Assembly: GCF_000280905.1 (NCBI RefSeq)
Contig: NZ_ALAP01000078.1
Span: 124,001 to 188,000 of the forward strand
Source of the DNA: Streptomyces sp. AA1529
GTDB taxonomy: Bacteria > Actinomycetota > Actinomycetes > Streptomycetales > Streptomycetaceae
Reading direction: 5' to 3'
DNA length: 64,000 bases
In this document: in pieces, positions 15,469 through 24,938 of the stretch
How positions within the stretch are numbered: the stretch's first letter is position 1
How the letters are laid out: each line of letters opens with the position of its first letter
Translations under genes and position numbers: made by a program
The notes under the pieces: generated by a model
The model's database searches: none
What the model saw: only the letters and a program-made list of their open reading frames with translations
Told to the model about the DNA's origin: nothing

Positions 15469-17340
15469 TCAGCCGCCGGCCGTGCGGCGCGCGGCTGCGG
15501 CATGCCGCAGCACCTGCGGCACGACCCGGCTGCCGGCGGGCACCCGCAGCGGCTCGTACGTCCAGGCGTGGCCCACCCACGGATCGGCCAGATGGTCGTC
15601 CGGGACCGGGGTCAGCCGCAGCAGCGAGCGCCACAGCGGATCGAGCAGCGGCCCGAAGCCGCGCGCCTCGTCCCGGTCGGCCACCAGCAGCAGGCTGACG
15701 CCGACCGCGGGCCCCTCGTCCGCGAGGTAGCGCAACTGGTTGACGGCCCGGTCGTCGAAGCCGTGCGGGAAGTCGTGGACGACCAGGAGCTGGTCGGCCA
15801 GGTCCAGGTCGGGCGGAAGCGCGTCGGTCGCCCCGCTGCGCACCGCCATCCGGACGAGGTCGACCCGCTGCGTCAGCCGCTCCAGGGTGCGGGCGACACC
15901 GGAGGCGCCCGCGGCGGGCGGATCCGCCAGTACGCCCGACTCCACCAGCGGAAGGAGCGCGGTGGCCGCGGCGCCCGCAGGGTCGATGATCCGGAGGGTC
16001 ACCTCGCCCGGCGGATGCACGGCCAGGACGCGGGCGGCCAGTGCGGCGGCGGTCGTCCGCGCGAGGTGACGCAGCTCGTCCGCGTCCGCCGCTCCCGCCT
16101 CCCGGCTCCGCGGGCGGCCGCTGTCGATCCACAGGCCCCGCTCCAGCGGCAGCCGCACCAGCAGGGGAACCCGCAGCCCGGCGCGCTCCGGGAGGCTCAC
16201 ATCGCCCACCCGGAGCGCCAGGGGACGCTCGGTGGGCGGCCGGTAGGCGTGCCAGACAGGGTTGTCCCAGCGGGCCATCGCAGGCGGCAGGGCCGGCTCG
16301 ACCACCTCCGCCTCGGCCTCGAGCTGCGCCGCGTCCCGCTCCAGTACGGCACGGGCCTGCTCCACCAGCGTGCTGTGCCTGGCCTCGGCCCGGGCACGGG
16401 CCTCCGCCGCGGCAGCGCCGACCCGGGCCTGCGGATCGGCGAGCACCCCGTCCAGTTCGCGCTCCCTGCGCGCGTCGGCGAAGTCGACGGCCGAACGGTA
16501 GGCCGCCACGCTGCGGGCCAGGTCCTCGAAGATGCCCCACACCTGGTTGTGGAGCCGCTCCTCCAGCGACCAGCCGGCGGCGTCGCCCGCCACCGGCTGC
16601 GCCCCCGCATCCTCCCCGGTCCCCGGTCCAGGCCCGGGTGGCGCGGGTGGCGCGGCGCCGGTGGCCGCCGGGGCGCGGCGCGGATGGCGGTAGTCGACCG
16701 GGCCCCCGGCGGAGGCGCCGCCGGCCGCACCGCGGGATGCGGCGGCGTGCGGGGCCGGGCTCTGCTGAGGGGGTGCGACCGCGTCGTCCGCGCCGGCGGT
16801 GACCGCCTCCTGGACGGCGGCGGCCAGCGTGTGCGCCTCGGCCAGCCCCTGGTCGGCGAACAGGGCCGCGAGGCCGTCCGCATACCCCTGTCCGACAGCC
16901 CGCACCTTCCATGCGCCCCGGCGCAGATACAGCTCCAGGGCGACGACGGCGGACTCGGTGGCCAGTCCCGTCACCGTGTAGCTGGCGAGCTCCGTGCCGT
17001 CCGGGCCGGTGACGGCGAGGAAAGGCGCGGGGAGGCCGGCGAAGCCCGGGGGAGCGCCCGGCCCGGCGGGCAGGGCCAGCAGGATGCTCACCCGCTCGAC
17101 GCCCTGGGGCAACGCCCCCGGGTCGAGGGCCAGGTGGTGCACCGCCGCCGCCCGGCGGGAAACCTCGACCCCGGGCAGCCGCGGGGCTGCCGGGTGGGCA
17201 GTCCACTCGGCGCCGCGGATCCGCCCCTGCGCGTCGTTGAGTGTCGCCGCGGCGACGACCGGGGTACCCGCCGTCACCCGGATCTCCATCCGGGTGCCGG
17301 GCAGCGGGTGGTTCTGCCCCCGGACCAGCTCGGCCGTCAT
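15469..17340 (-). CDS. TerD-domain protein with large C-terminal FtsK-like region
   Basis: A 623-residue protein. The N-terminal ~185 residues are a TerD/CABP domain (MTAELVRGQNHPLPG, later TESAVVALELYLRRGAWKVRAVGQGYADGLAALF). A Pro/Ala/Gly linker follows (about 190-245). The C-terminal half (about 250-623) has a helical Ala/Glu/Arg stretch, then a segment resembling FtsK/EssC-type ATPase modules: LVRLPLERGLWIDSGRP where a Walker A might stand, and QLLVVHDFPHGFDD like a Walker B strand. No intact P-loop is visible, so it is probably a non-catalytic scaffold. ATG at 17340 is preceded by GGGGAGAGG. Function is unknown; TerD proteins bind Ca2+ and join stress-linked membrane complexes. Confidence 0.8.
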   Translation of the reverse strand: MTAELVRGQNHPLPGTRMEIRVTAGTPVVAAATLNDAQGRIRGAEWTAHPAAPRLPGVEVSRRAAAVHHLALDPGALPQGVERVSILLALPAGPGAPPGFAGLPAPFLAVTGPDGTELASYTVTGLATESAVVALELYLRRGAWKVRAVGQGYADGLAALFADQGLAEAHTLAAAVQEAVTAGADDAVAPPQQSPAPHAAASRGAAGGASAGGPVDYRHPRRAPAATGAAPPAPPGPGPGTGEDAGAQPVAGDAAGWSLEERLHNQVWGIFEDLARSVAAYRSAVDFADARRERELDGVLADPQARVGAAAAEARARAEARHSTLVEQARAVLERDAAQLEAEAEVVEPALPPAMARWDNPVWHAYRPPTERPLALRVGDVSLPERAGLRVPLLVRLPLERGLWIDSGRPRSREAGAADADELRHLARTTAAALAARVLAVHPPGEVTLRIIDPAGAAATALLPLVESGVLADPPAAGASGVARTLERLTQRVDLVRMAVRSGATDALPPDLDLADQLLVVHDFPHGFDDRAVNQLRYLADEGPAVGVSLLLVADRDEARGFGPLLDPLWRSLLRLTPVPDDHLADPWVGHAWTYEPLRVPAGSRVVPQVLRHAAAARRTAGG

Positions 17341-17459
17341 CGTCGTGCCTCTCCCCTGCGGCTCTCGTACTCGGCGGACGGGGCCGCCCGGGACCCCCGC
17401 GGGCCGGGACCGCTGCCGCTCGGGCGGGCCCGGGGCTGTCGCATCGACGGTCCGGGACC

Positions 17460-17518
17460 GGTCACCGCGTCGGCGGGACCGGACGGGTCACCGCGCCGGG
17501 CGGACCGGAGGGGTCACC
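17460..17518. repeat. 26-bp tandem repeat between the two TerD-type genes
   Basis: GGTCACCGC recurs at 17460, 17486 and 17512, an exact 26-bp period, with diverged interiors rich in CGGCGGGACCGGA. The third unit runs into the end of the downstream TerD gene. The 199-bp spacer 17341-17539 has no gene. Confidence 0.6.
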
Positions 17519-17539
17519 GCCTCGGCGGCAGCGCACAGC

Positions 17540-18118
17540 TCACAGCTTCGGCAGGATCGTCGGCATCAGGTCCTGGAAGGTACGGCCGTTGGCGGGCTCG
17601 CCGATGGCGGTCATCTGCCAGCCGCTGCCCTGCCGGTGGACCTTCGCCATGATCTGCGCGGTGTACTGGCCGCCGCCGGTGAGCGTGTAGCGGGCCGTCT
17701 CCTGGCCGGTGGTCTCGTCGACGAGGCGGCAGAAGGCGTTCTCGACCTCGGCGAAGGTCTGGCCGGTGAACGAGTTGACCGTGAAGACGATCTGGTCGAT
17801 GTGGACCGGGACGCGCTGCAGATCCACCAGGATCGCCTCGTCGTCGCCGCCCTCGCCCGACCCGCCCACCAGGTTGTCACCGGTGTGCTTGACCGAGCCG
17901 TCGTCGCTCACCAGATGGCGGAAGAAGACGACGTCGACGGGCTGCTTGTCGGCGAAGAGCACCGCCGAGGCGTCGAGGTCGATCTCCTTGGTGCGCTTCC
18001 CGAACAGCCCCCGCCGCGGTGCGGCCTTCCAGCCCAGGCCCATGCGCACCGCGGTGAGGCTGGCCCCGTCGCTCTTCTGCAGGCTGATGCCCTGGCCCTT
18101 GGACAAGTTGACCGACAC
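17540..18118 (-). CDS. terD: TerD-family calcium-binding stress protein
   Basis: 192 residues, the usual size of TerD/TerE. It begins VSVNLSKGQGISLQK and has the conserved GDDEAILVDL and LADKQPVDVVFFRHL-type regions with several acidic clusters (SDDGS, GEGGDDEA) expected to bind Ca2+. TerD proteins are part of a stress and tellurite-resistance network and affect differentiation in Streptomyces. The GTG at 18118 has GAGGGGA six bases upstream. It lies 199 bp before the longer TerD-domain gene on the same strand, and both point the same way as terC. Confidence 0.93.
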   Translation of the reverse strand: MSVNLSKGQGISLQKSDGASLTAVRMGLGWKAAPRRGLFGKRTKEIDLDASAVLFADKQPVDVVFFRHLVSDDGSVKHTGDNLVGGSGEGGDDEAILVDLQRVPVHIDQIVFTVNSFTGQTFAEVENAFCRLVDETTGQETARYTLTGGGQYTAQIMAKVHRQGSGWQMTAIGEPANGRTFQDLMPTILPKL

Positions 18119-18276
18119 GTGCGTCCCCTCTCTGAACCGGGGCCGCCACAGGCCGACGGCCACCAGATTCAGCACCCTACGCAAGAGCGCGGAGCGCCCG
18201 GGAGGCCGTCCGCGACTTGTGTCGGTCTTGCAACACACTCCGCGCGGCGGGCCCCGGCCGCGGGCGCCGTGCCCGG

Positions 18277-20397
18277 CTACTTCAGTCCGGCCTCCTTCAT
18301 CTGGCGCAGCTCCTTCTTGAGTTCCCCGACCTCGTCGCGCAGCCGTGCGGCGACCTCGAACTGGAGCTCCGCGGCGGCGGCGCGCATCCGCTCGGTCAGA
18401 TCCTCGATGGTCTGGGCGAGTTCGGCGGCGGGCCGGTCGGTCAGCTCACCGGAGCCGGCGCCCTTGCCCTTGCCCAGTGCGGGGGTGGGGGCCTTCCCCT
18501 TGCCGGCCTTGCCCGACTCGTCCCGCCGGCGGTAACCGGTGTCCAGCAGCGCCTCGGTGTCGACCTCCTCGCGGGCGATGTCCGCGACGATGTCGCCGAT
18601 CTTCTTGCGCAGCGGCTCCGGATCGATGCCGTGCTCCTGGTTGTAGGCGATCTGCTTCTCGCGGCGCCGGTTGGTCTCCTCGATCGCCCGCTGCATGCCG
18701 GGGGTGACCTTGTCCGCGTACATATGGACCTGGCCGGAGACGTTGCGCGCCGCACGGCCGATCGTCTGGATCAGCGAGGTGCCGGAGCGCAGGAAGCCCT
18801 CCTTGTCGGCGTCCAGGATCGCCACCAGGGAGACCTCGGGCAGGTCGAGCCCCTCCCGCAGCAGGTTGATGCCGACCAGCACGTCGTACTCGCCCGCGCG
18901 CAGCTCTCGCAGCAGTTCGATGCGGCGCAGGGTGTCCACGTCGCTGTGCAGGTAGCGGACCCGGATGCCCAGTTCGACGAAGTAGTCCGTCAGATCCTCG
19001 GCCATCTTCTTGGTGAGGGTGGTGACCAGCACCCGCTCGTCGCGCTCCTCGCGCAGCCGGATCTCGTGGACCAGGTCGTCGATCTGCCCGTCGGTGGGCT
19101 TGACGACCACCTCCGGGTCGACCAGCCCGGTGGGGCGGATGACCTGTTCCACATAGCCGTCGGAGCGGGCCAGCTCGTAGGGGCCGGGGGTGGCCGACAG
19201 ATAGACCGTCTGGTCGGTGCGCTCCAGGAACTCCTCCCACTTCAGCGGCCGGTTGTCCAGCGCGGAGGGCAGGCGGAAGCCGTGGTCGATCAGTGTGCGC
19301 TTGCGGGCGGCGTCGCCCTCGTACATGGCGCCGATCTGCGGGACCGTCTGGTGCGACTCGTCGATGACCAGCAGGAAGTCCTCGGGGAAGTAGTCCAGCA
19401 GGGTGTGCGGCGCGGTGCCGGGGTCGCGGCCGTCGATGTGCAGCGAGTAGTTCTCGATTCCCGAGCAGGTGCCGATCTGCCGCATCATCTCGATGTCGTA
19501 CGTCGTCCGCATCCGCAGCCGCTGGGCCTCCAGGAGCTTGCCCTGCTTCTCCATCGACTCCAGCGTCGCGGCCAGCTCGGCCTCGATGGCCGCGACGGCG
19601 CGCTCCATCCGCTCCGGACCGGCCACGTAGTGCGAGGCGGGGAAGACGTACAGCTCCCGGTCCTCGGTGATCACCTCGCCGGTGATCGGATGGAGGGTGG
19701 AGAGGGCCTCGATCTCGTCCCCGAACATCTCGATGCGGACCGCGAGCTCCTCGTACACCGGGAAGATCTCGACGGTGTCGCCGCGGACCCGGAAGGTGCC
19801 CCTGGTGAACGACATGTCGTTGCGCTGGTACTGGATGTCCACGAAGCGCCGCAGCAGCGCGTCCCGGTCGATCTCCTCGCCGACCTTCAGCGGCACCATG
19901 CGGTCGACGTACTCCTGCGGGGTGCCGAGGCCGTAGATGCAGGAGACGGAGGCGACCACCACGACGTCACGCCGGGTGAGCAGTGAGTTCGTCGCACTGT
20001 GGCGCAGCCGTTCGACCTCCTCGTTGATCGAGGAGTCCTTCTCGATGTAGGTGTCCGTCTGCGGGACGTACGCCTCCGGCTGGTAGTAGTCGTAGTACGA
20101 GACGAAGTACTCGACCGCGTTGTTCGGCAGCAGCTCCCGGAACTCGTTCGCGAGCTGTGCGGCCAGGGTCTTGTTCGGCGCCATCACCAGCGTCGGGCGC
20201 TGCAACTTCTCGATCATCCACGCTGTGGTGGCCGACTTGCCGGTGCCCGTGGCACCCAGCAGTACGACATCCTTCTCACCTGCGGTGACCCGCTGCGCGA
20301 GCTCCGCGATGGCGGTCGGCTGGTCGCCGCTGGGCCGGTACGGACTGACGACCTCGAAGGGCGCCACCTTGCGTTCGATCTCGGTGTTGGGCCGCAT
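18277..20397 (-). CDS. uvrB: UvrB, excinuclease ABC subunit B
   Basis: UvrB is the helicase-like core of excision repair that verifies damage and recruits UvrC. The 706-residue protein shows Walker A (LLGATGTGKSATTAW), the beta-hairpin region (YYDYYQPEAYVPQTDTYIEKD), DESH (LLVIDESHQTVPQ), helicase motifs V and VI (GINLLREGLDLPEVS; QTIGRAARN) and a C-terminal UVR domain (AAELQFEVAARLRDEVGELKKEL) that pairs with UvrC. The ATG at 20397 gives the standard MRPNTEIERKVAPFEVVSPYRPSGDQP; a TTG 30 bases earlier is less likely. A Lys/Gly/Pro-rich linker precedes the UVR domain. Confidence 0.98.
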   Translation of the reverse strand: MRPNTEIERKVAPFEVVSPYRPSGDQPTAIAELAQRVTAGEKDVVLLGATGTGKSATTAWMIEKLQRPTLVMAPNKTLAAQLANEFRELLPNNAVEYFVSYYDYYQPEAYVPQTDTYIEKDSSINEEVERLRHSATNSLLTRRDVVVVASVSCIYGLGTPQEYVDRMVPLKVGEEIDRDALLRRFVDIQYQRNDMSFTRGTFRVRGDTVEIFPVYEELAVRIEMFGDEIEALSTLHPITGEVITEDRELYVFPASHYVAGPERMERAVAAIEAELAATLESMEKQGKLLEAQRLRMRTTYDIEMMRQIGTCSGIENYSLHIDGRDPGTAPHTLLDYFPEDFLLVIDESHQTVPQIGAMYEGDAARKRTLIDHGFRLPSALDNRPLKWEEFLERTDQTVYLSATPGPYELARSDGYVEQVIRPTGLVDPEVVVKPTDGQIDDLVHEIRLREERDERVLVTTLTKKMAEDLTDYFVELGIRVRYLHSDVDTLRRIELLRELRAGEYDVLVGINLLREGLDLPEVSLVAILDADKEGFLRSGTSLIQTIGRAARNVSGQVHMYADKVTPGMQRAIEETNRRREKQIAYNQEHGIDPEPLRKKIGDIVADIAREEVDTEALLDTGYRRRDESGKAGKGKAPTPALGKGKGAGSGELTDRPAAELAQTIEDLTERMRAAAAELQFEVAARLRDEVGELKKELRQMKEAGLK

Positions 20398-20602
20398 GTC
20401 CACCACGGTACGACTCAGCACTGACAACGGGGTTCCGCGCGCAAACTACGCCCCACTGGCAGATAGCTGCCAATTTCCTTCGTCGCAGGTCAGCGACTTG
20501 ACCACGCTCCGTTCAGCACCCCGTCACTTTGTCCTGGCTTGGTTGTATTGCGCATCGGGAACTGTCTCGGCAGTCCGTGCAGGTACAAGCGAGGAGTCCC
20601 GC

Positions 20603-21610
20603 ATGTCGATACGCCCGCTGACCGCTGCCGCCACAGGTGCGCTGCTGGGTATGAGCGCGCTCTTCCTCACCGCCACGCCCTCCGCGGCGGCCTCACCCCG
20701 CCCGGCGGGACAGACGCCGGATCCGGTCGTAGACTTCTCCGGTTTCCTGGGCTTCGGCGACGACGAGGACCCCGACCCGGAGCTGCAGCAGTCCCCCTCC
20801 GACTCCAGAAAGCCGCACCGCTCCCCGCTCCCCGTGGGCCACCGCGGGGCGTCCGCCTACGCACCGGAGAACACGCTGGCCGCGGTCGACAAGGCACACG
20901 ATCTCGGCATCGACTGGGTCGAGAACGACGTGCAGCGCACCAAGGACGGCAAGCTGCTGGTCATCCACGACACCACGCTCTCCCGCACCACGGACGTCGA
21001 ACAGCGCTTCCCGGACCGCAGCCCGTGGAAGGTCTCCGACTTCACGCTCAAGGAGATCAAGACGCTGGACGCCGGAAGCTGGCTGGACAGCAAGTTCGCC
21101 GGCGAGCGGATCCCCACCCTGGGCGAATACCTGGACCGGCTCACCAGGAACGGGCAGGACCTGCTGCTGGAGCTGAAGTCCCCCGCGCTCTACCCGGGCA
21201 TCGAACGCGAGACCCTCGACGAGCTCGACCGGCAGGGCTGGCTGGACCGCCGGCACACCAGGAGCAGGCTCATCGTCCAGAGCTTCGACAAGGGCGCGGT
21301 GCAGAAGGTGCACCAGCAGCGCCCCGAGGTGAAGACCGGCTTCCTGGGCACCCCCAAGGCGGCCGAGCTGAAGGACTACGCCGCGTTCGCCGACCAGATC
21401 AACCCCACCCACGCCGATGCCACCGCCGACTACGTGAAGGCCGTCCACGCCCTCAAGGGGCCGCACCACAAGCGAATGGAGATCTTCACCTGGACCGTGA
21501 ACGACGCCGAGACCGCCCGCAAGGTCGCCGACGCCGGGGTGGACGGCATCATCTCGAACAAGCCGGACGTGGTCAGCGACGCCGTGCAGGGGTCGGGGCC
21601 GACCGGCTGA
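20603..21610 (+). CDS. glpQ: Secreted glycerophosphodiester phosphodiesterase
   Basis: A 335-residue exported enzyme. Residues 1-29 are a signal peptide (ALFLTATPSAAAS). The GDPD catalytic signature is present: HRGASAYAPENTLAAVDKAHDLG with the catalytic His and Glu, ENDVQRTKDGKLLVIHDTTLSRTT with metal-binding residues and the second His, and LLLELKSP. It hydrolyses glycerophosphodiesters from lipids or teichoic acids to glycerol-3-phosphate. GAGGAG lies six bases before the ATG. It is divergent from uvrB across 205 bp; TTGTCC and TATTGC-like elements near 20529-20550 may be its promoter. Confidence 0.93.
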   Translation: MSIRPLTAAATGALLGMSALFLTATPSAAASPRPAGQTPDPVVDFSGFLGFGDDEDPDPELQQSPSDSRKPHRSPLPVGHRGASAYAPENTLAAVDKAHDLGIDWVENDVQRTKDGKLLVIHDTTLSRTTDVEQRFPDRSPWKVSDFTLKEIKTLDAGSWLDSKFAGERIPTLGEYLDRLTRNGQDLLLELKSPALYPGIERETLDELDRQGWLDRRHTRSRLIVQSFDKGAVQKVHQQRPEVKTGFLGTPKAAELKDYAAFADQINPTHADATADYVKAVHALKGPHHKRMEIFTWTVNDAETARKVADAGVDGIISNKPDVVSDAVQGSGPTG

Positions 21611-21660
21611 CCGGCCCGCCGGTACGGTCCGGAAGGGCGTCGGCTGTCGGTGGGCACCTC

Positions 21661-21666
21661 TAGGGT
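21661..21666 (+). promoter_or_regulatory. -10 hexamer TAGGGT of a leaderless promoter
   Basis: TAGGGT is at -12 to -7 before the ATG at 21673, with no Shine-Dalgarno between. It is one of the clearest leaderless signals in the window. Confidence 0.55.
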
Positions 21667-21672
21667 GCCGGT

Positions 21673-22236
21673 ATGACTGACACCCCGGTGCGGCCCGCGG
21701 CCTGGAGGCCGCGGGAGACGCCCATCGGACCGCTGCTGCTCGCGGCGACCGCGGAGGGCCTGGTCAACGTCGTCTTCCACGCGCGGGGACGCACGCTCGA
21801 CCGGGCCCTCGCCCGGCTGCACGCCCGGCTGGGCGCCGGACCGCTGCCCGCGGCGCAGGCCCCGGCGTCCGCCGCCGGGCATCTCGATGCGGCCGCGGCG
21901 GCGCTGGACGACTACTTCGCGGGCTCTCCGGCGCCCTTCACCGTGCCGCTGGACTGGTCGCTGACGGAGGGTTTCCCCGCGCGGGTGCTGCGCGAGCTGG
22001 CGACCGGTGTGCCGTACGGGACGACGGTCGGCTACCAGGACCTCGCCGTACGCGCGGGCGACCCCGGTGCGGCCCGCGCGGTCGGCGCCGCCATGGGCGC
22101 CAATCCGCTGCCGGTGGTCGTGCCCTGCCACCGGGTGCTGGAGAGCTCCGGCGCGATCGGCGGCTTCGGGGGCGGGCTGGAGACCAAGCGGGCGCTCCTC
22201 GCGCTGGAGGGCGTGCTGCCGCAGCCGCTGTTCTGA
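21673..22236 (+). CDS. ogt: Methylated-DNA--protein-cysteine methyltransferase
   Basis: A 187-residue suicide enzyme that takes alkyl groups from O6-alkylguanine in DNA onto its active cysteine. The motif PVVVPCHRVL (cysteine of PCHRV near residue 154) and the preceding helix-turn-helix (VPYGTTVGYQDLAVRAGDPGAARAVGAAMGANPLP) are clear. The N-terminal half is a typical RNase H-like ribonuclease fold of Ogt. It lies between the glycerophosphodiesterase and an MFS gene and is probably transcribed on its own as a leaderless message. Confidence 0.95.
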   Translation: MTDTPVRPAAWRPRETPIGPLLLAATAEGLVNVVFHARGRTLDRALARLHARLGAGPLPAAQAPASAAGHLDAAAAALDDYFAGSPAPFTVPLDWSLTEGFPARVLRELATGVPYGTTVGYQDLAVRAGDPGAARAVGAAMGANPLPVVVPCHRVLESSGAIGGFGGGLETKRALLALEGVLPQPLF

Positions 22237-22298
22237 GCCCTGCGGGACCGGCCGTAAGTCCGTGGTGGCGCACGGCGCCGGGTGCCAGACTGCACGGC

Positions 22299-23780
22299 GT
22301 GACTGACATTCGCGACACGGCCGACGGTGATGACACCCCGGAAGCCGCGGGAGACGGACCGGTGGGCACGGCGCCGGAGCGGACCGGCGGCCCGCCGGAA
22401 GCGCCCGGCGGGCTCGCACAGCGCGGCACCCGGCCCGGGGGACTCGCCGTGCGCGGCCCGCGGCAGCCGGCCGGGGAACCGGCGGCGGACGGCGGGATCG
22501 ATCTGCCTGCCGTGCGGCGACGGGTGCGGCTGGCCCTGGTCCTCAGCCAGATCCTCGGCGGGCTGGGCGTCTCCACGGCGGTCGCGCTGGCCGCCGTGCT
22601 GGCCGAGGACATCGGCGGCTCCGAGGCCGTGGCGGGACTGGCGTCCACGTCCTCGGTCATCGGGACGGCACTGCTGTCCCTGCCGTGCGCGGCGCTGATG
22701 GCGCGGCGCGGGAGGCGCGTCGGGCTGACGTCCGCCTACGCCGTGGCGGCCGTCGGCGGGCTCGTCGTGGTGGCCGGAGCCGCGCTGCGCAACTTCCCGC
22801 TGCTGCTGGTGGGCATGGCCGCCTTCGGCGGGAGCAACACCGCCGGCCTCCAGGCCCGCTTCGCCGCCGCCGACCTGGCCGAGCCGCTGCACCGGGCGCG
22901 GGCCATCTCCACGGTGGTGTGGGCGACCACGGTCGGCGCGGTCCTGGGTCCGAACATCGCGGGGCCCGCCGGGAGGAGCGTGGCCGGCCTCGGGGTGCCG
23001 GAGACGGCCGGCCCCTTCCTGTGGGGCACGGTGGTCTTCCTGATCGCCGGAGGGCTGCTGCAGGTGCTGCTGCGGCCCGACCCGCTGCTGACGGCCCGCG
23101 CGCTGGCCCGGAAGGCGACGGCCGGCGGCGGGCCGGACGAAGGCGGCGGGCAGCCCGGAGCGGACGGGGGACGGCAGTCGGACGAGGACGGCGGTGACCG
23201 GTCGCTGCGGGCCGGCCTGGCCGCGGTGACGGCCTCAGCGCCCGCCCGGGTCGCGCTGGCCGCGATAGCCGGCTCGCACACGGTCATGGTCTCGGTGATG
23301 GTGATGACCCCGGTGGACCTGGGCGGGCACGGCGCCGGGGTGGAACTGATCGGGCTCGTGCTCAGCGGACACATCGCCGGGATGTACGCCTTCTCGCCCG
23401 TCATGGGCTGGCTCGCGGACCGGATCGGCAGGTTCAGCGTCATCCTGGTGGGCGCGGCGCTGCTCGGGTGCGCCACCGCGCTGGCCGGGACGGCGGACGG
23501 GAACCACGCACAGTCCGCGGTCGGGCTGTTCCTGCTCGGGCTGGGCTGGTCCGCGGGGCTGGTCGCCGGGTCCGCGCTGCTGACCGACTCGGTACCGCAG
23601 CGGGCCCGCGCCGCCGTGCAGGGCTTCTCCGACCTGATCATGAACTCGGCCGCCGGTGTCGGCGGCGCGCTCTCCGGACTGGTGGTCGCCCAGGCCGGCT
23701 ACGGCTGGCTCAACCTGCTGGCAGCGGCGCTGCTGATCCCCGTCACGGCGCTGACGGTGACGGTCGCGGTACGGCGCTGA
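22299..23780 (+). CDS. MFS transporter
   Basis: A 493-residue major facilitator protein. An unusually long, disordered, acidic/Gly-rich N-terminus (about 70 residues) precedes the first membrane helix (VRLALVLSQILGGLGVSTAVALAAVL). About twelve hydrophobic segments follow, with the MFS loop motif LMARRGRRVGLTSAY between helices 2 and 3 and WLADRIGRFSVILVG in the second half. A charged central loop (TAGGGPDEGGGQPGADGG) separates the halves. The substrate is unknown; proton-driven efflux of a small molecule is the default guess. The GTG start has CAGACT at -13 to -8 and no Shine-Dalgarno. Confidence 0.9.
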   Translation: MTDIRDTADGDDTPEAAGDGPVGTAPERTGGPPEAPGGLAQRGTRPGGLAVRGPRQPAGEPAADGGIDLPAVRRRVRLALVLSQILGGLGVSTAVALAAVLAEDIGGSEAVAGLASTSSVIGTALLSLPCAALMARRGRRVGLTSAYAVAAVGGLVVVAGAALRNFPLLLVGMAAFGGSNTAGLQARFAAADLAEPLHRARAISTVVWATTVGAVLGPNIAGPAGRSVAGLGVPETAGPFLWGTVVFLIAGGLLQVLLRPDPLLTARALARKATAGGGPDEGGGQPGADGGRQSDEDGGDRSLRAGLAAVTASAPARVALAAIAGSHTVMVSVMVMTPVDLGGHGAGVELIGLVLSGHIAGMYAFSPVMGWLADRIGRFSVILVGAALLGCATALAGTADGNHAQSAVGLFLLGLGWSAGLVAGSALLTDSVPQRARAAVQGFSDLIMNSAAGVGGALSGLVVAQAGYGWLNLLAAALLIPVTALTVTVAVRR

Positions 23781-23851
23781 GGAAGGCCGCCGACGGCAAC
23801 GGATGTCCCCGGGGGCGGGGCCGCACGGCGGGTCCGTCGCCACACGCCGGA

Positions 23852-23884
23852 GGCGGAGCCGGCGGGCACGCCGCCGGCTCCGCC
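23852..23884. terminator. Bidirectional terminator hairpin, 14-bp perfect stem
   Basis: Arms 23852-23865 (GGCGGAGCCGGCGG) and 23871-23884 are perfectly complementary with a 5-nt loop. It lies in the 109-bp gap between the converging MFS and PIG-L genes. Confidence 0.75.
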
Positions 23885-23889
23885 GACGA

Positions 23890-24672
23890 TCAGCGCGCGT
23901 GGAGTTCGAAGGCCACCGCGCGCCGCCCACCGGTCCGGTCGGCGTGCAGATCCAGGCCCCCGTGCACGATCGAGCGCGCGTACGTCTCGGGGTCCTCGTC
24001 GGTGAGCGCCTCGATATAGGCACGGTGCTCCAGCAGTGAGGCGACTCCCTTGCGGGTCGCCTCCTCCCCCACCGGCACCGCGTGCGTGACGGCCGGAGAG
24101 GCGAAGACCGCCACCCACCGCACTCCGTCCCACGGCAGGACACCTTCCACGTCGAACTGTTCGCTGAAGATCCACCGGTTGCCCGCGTCCCCCACCGCGT
24201 CGAGGACCGAGCGGCCCAGCGCGCGATGGTCGGGGGTGTTCCACGGGCTGCCGGGACCACCGCCCCAGGTGTCGTGGTGGTTGAGGGTGAGGACCAGTTC
24301 GGGGCGGTGCCTGCGGATCGCCGCCGCGATGTCGCTCCGCAGCGCGGGTCCCTCCGTCAGCACTCCGTCCCGGTGGTCGAGGAACTCCACCCCGGTGACG
24401 CCCACGTGTGCGCAGCCGGCCCGCTGCTCGGCCTCGCGGACCCCGGCGGCCTCCGCCGGGTCCATGGTCTCGATACCCGCCTCGCCGCGGGTCGCGAGCA
24501 GATAGGCGACGTCCTTGCCCTGCGCCGTCCACTCGGCCACGGCCGCGGCGGCGCCGTACTCCATGTCGTCCGGATGGGCGACGACCGCCAGGGCCCGGGT
24601 CCAGTCCTGCGGCATCGCCGCCAGGCGCATCCGCGCACCCTGCTCCTCGGCGCCTCGCGCTGTGGCCGTCAT
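23890..24672 (-). CDS. PIG-L family zinc deacetylase
   Basis: 260 residues of the LmbE/PIG-L fold. The zinc-binding AHPDD motif is seen as VVAHPDDMEYG (about residue 32), with a second ligand region LVLTLNHHDTWGG (about 145). The family removes acetyl groups from GlcNAc-like substrates; in actinobacteria MshB and Mca are paralogues in mycothiol metabolism. The sequence does not identify the substrate. The ATG at 24672 has GGAG five bases upstream. Unlike MshB it lacks an obvious long C-terminal extension. Confidence 0.9.
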   Translation of the reverse strand: MTATARGAEEQGARMRLAAMPQDWTRALAVVAHPDDMEYGAAAAVAEWTAQGKDVAYLLATRGEAGIETMDPAEAAGVREAEQRAGCAHVGVTGVEFLDHRDGVLTEGPALRSDIAAAIRRHRPELVLTLNHHDTWGGGPGSPWNTPDHRALGRSVLDAVGDAGNRWIFSEQFDVEGVLPWDGVRWVAVFASPAVTHAVPVGEEATRKGVASLLEHRAYIEALTDEDPETYARSIVHGGLDLHADRTGGRRAVAFELHAR

Positions 24673-24938
24673 GTCCGCTCCGCCTCTCGTCGCCCGCGCC
24701 GTCGTCGGCGCCGCTCCTCCAGGGCAACTCCCGGTCGCCGGGCGCTTGTTCCCCGGTGACCGGCCGTGTCCCCACGGTCCCGGCACCCCCGGGCCCCCGC
24801 CGGCGCCGGTGGTACGCGCGGCGCCGGGTCCGACCGGCGGCACTCCGGATGGTTCCAGGGTTCCAGCCGGATGGCCGGTCGGCACCTCGGCGGCCCGGCC
24901 CGGCGCGGGGAACTGCCGCGCCGGAACGGCGGGCGGGA

